From NCBI GenBank assembly GCA_903909415.1, contig CAIVVS010000098.1, positions 1 through 14,505 on the forward strand: 14,505 nucleotides of DNA, written 5' to 3'. Made by a program: the position numbers and the translations under genes. Source of the stretch: an uncultured Pseudomonadota bacterium (lineage in GTDB: Bacteria; Pseudomonadota; Gammaproteobacteria; Burkholderiales; SG8-39). Of the stretch, positions 14,412 through 14,505 are shown one piece after another (position 1 is the first letter of the stretch; every line of letters begins with the position of its first letter). The notes beneath the pieces are model-generated. The model searched no databases, had not been told where the DNA came from, and saw only the letters and a list, made by a program, of their open reading frames with translations.

Positions 14412-14505
14412 TCAGGTGGTCGAGCACTCGAGCGCGCTGCCCCCCGGGACGATGGGCCGCCCGGGCTGGGTGAAGTTGGGCGGGGCCACGCGCGGCAGGT
14501 TGGGC
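14412..14505 (-). CDS. C-terminal fragment of an unidentified protein
   Basis: On the minus strand a frame open from the window edge ends in TGA (complement of 14412-14414) and encodes the last 30 residues, ending SALECSTT. It is rich in Pro and Gly with a single Cys near the end. The stop is followed 21 bp later by a strong terminator of the right polarity, and this is the main reason to accept it as a real gene end. The composition would suit an exported or cell-surface protein, but the fragment is too short to recognise. Confidence 0.55.
   Translation of the reverse strand, partial: PNLPRVAPPNFTQPGRPIVPGGSALECSTT

Noticed and set aside
1..14505. Search by eye for mobile elements, CRISPR arrays, tRNA genes, toxin-antitoxin or defence genes
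   Set aside because: No terminal inverted repeats, transposase motifs, regularly spaced repeats or tRNA-like cloverleaf were seen; the DNA repair genes belong to a known chromosomal module and not to a defence island.

Overview
The window is very GC-rich (around 70% by eye) and packed with short-gap genes. It reads as the chromosome of a high-GC proteobacterium. The Bug/TctC-type periplasmic binding protein, a NicC/salicylate-hydroxylase-like flavin monooxygenase, a NodD/NahR-type LysR regulator and a solitary GST together suggest Betaproteobacteria, order Burkholderiales. This is inference from gene content; no rRNA or species marker is present. I see no insertion sequence, phage, plasmid, tRNA or CRISPR signature.

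Left part (1-5281): a 5'-truncated glutathione S-transferase runs rightward and converges on a secreted SnoaL-like/ester-cyclase protein. That protein's gene is divergent from a LysR-type regulator gene, and the 100-bp gap between them carries a T-N11-A LysR box. The regulator converges on a leftward three-gene unit, read in the order SDR oxidoreductase, Bug/TctC solute-binding protein, FAD aromatic monooxygenase. The last two overlap by ATGA. This looks like a small catabolic operon: capture of an organic acid, ring hydroxylation and an alcohol/ketone redox step. The substrate is unknown.

Middle part (5302-13052): a single-domain CheY-like receiver runs rightward from a start region shared with the SDR gene. 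Facing it is a leftward run of seven closely spaced genes, in transcription order: YciA-type acyl-CoA thioesterase, alpha/beta hydrolase, DUF429 protein, HAD phosphatase, EamA transporter, Lhr-like DEXH helicase, and PdeM metallophosphoesterase. The helicase and PdeM overlap by GTGA. They are two of the four members of the known ligase-associated DNA repair module; the ATP-dependent ligase and the exonuclease are not in this window. The 5' end of pdeM carries a cluster of palindromic repeats that encode a repetitive N-terminal extension.

Right part (13145-14505): a GT-B fold glycosyltransferase-like protein, preceded by a strong rho-independent terminator that closes another leftward gene, of which only the C-terminal 30 codons are in the window.

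Most of the window is ordinary chromosome. The points most worth a second look are the palindromic repeats inside pdeM, the two-gene repair module without its ligase, the SDR-Bug-monooxygenase operon, and -10-like boxes placed exactly 6 nt before the start codons of genes without a Shine-Dalgarno. I did not find convincing evidence of an entirely new system.
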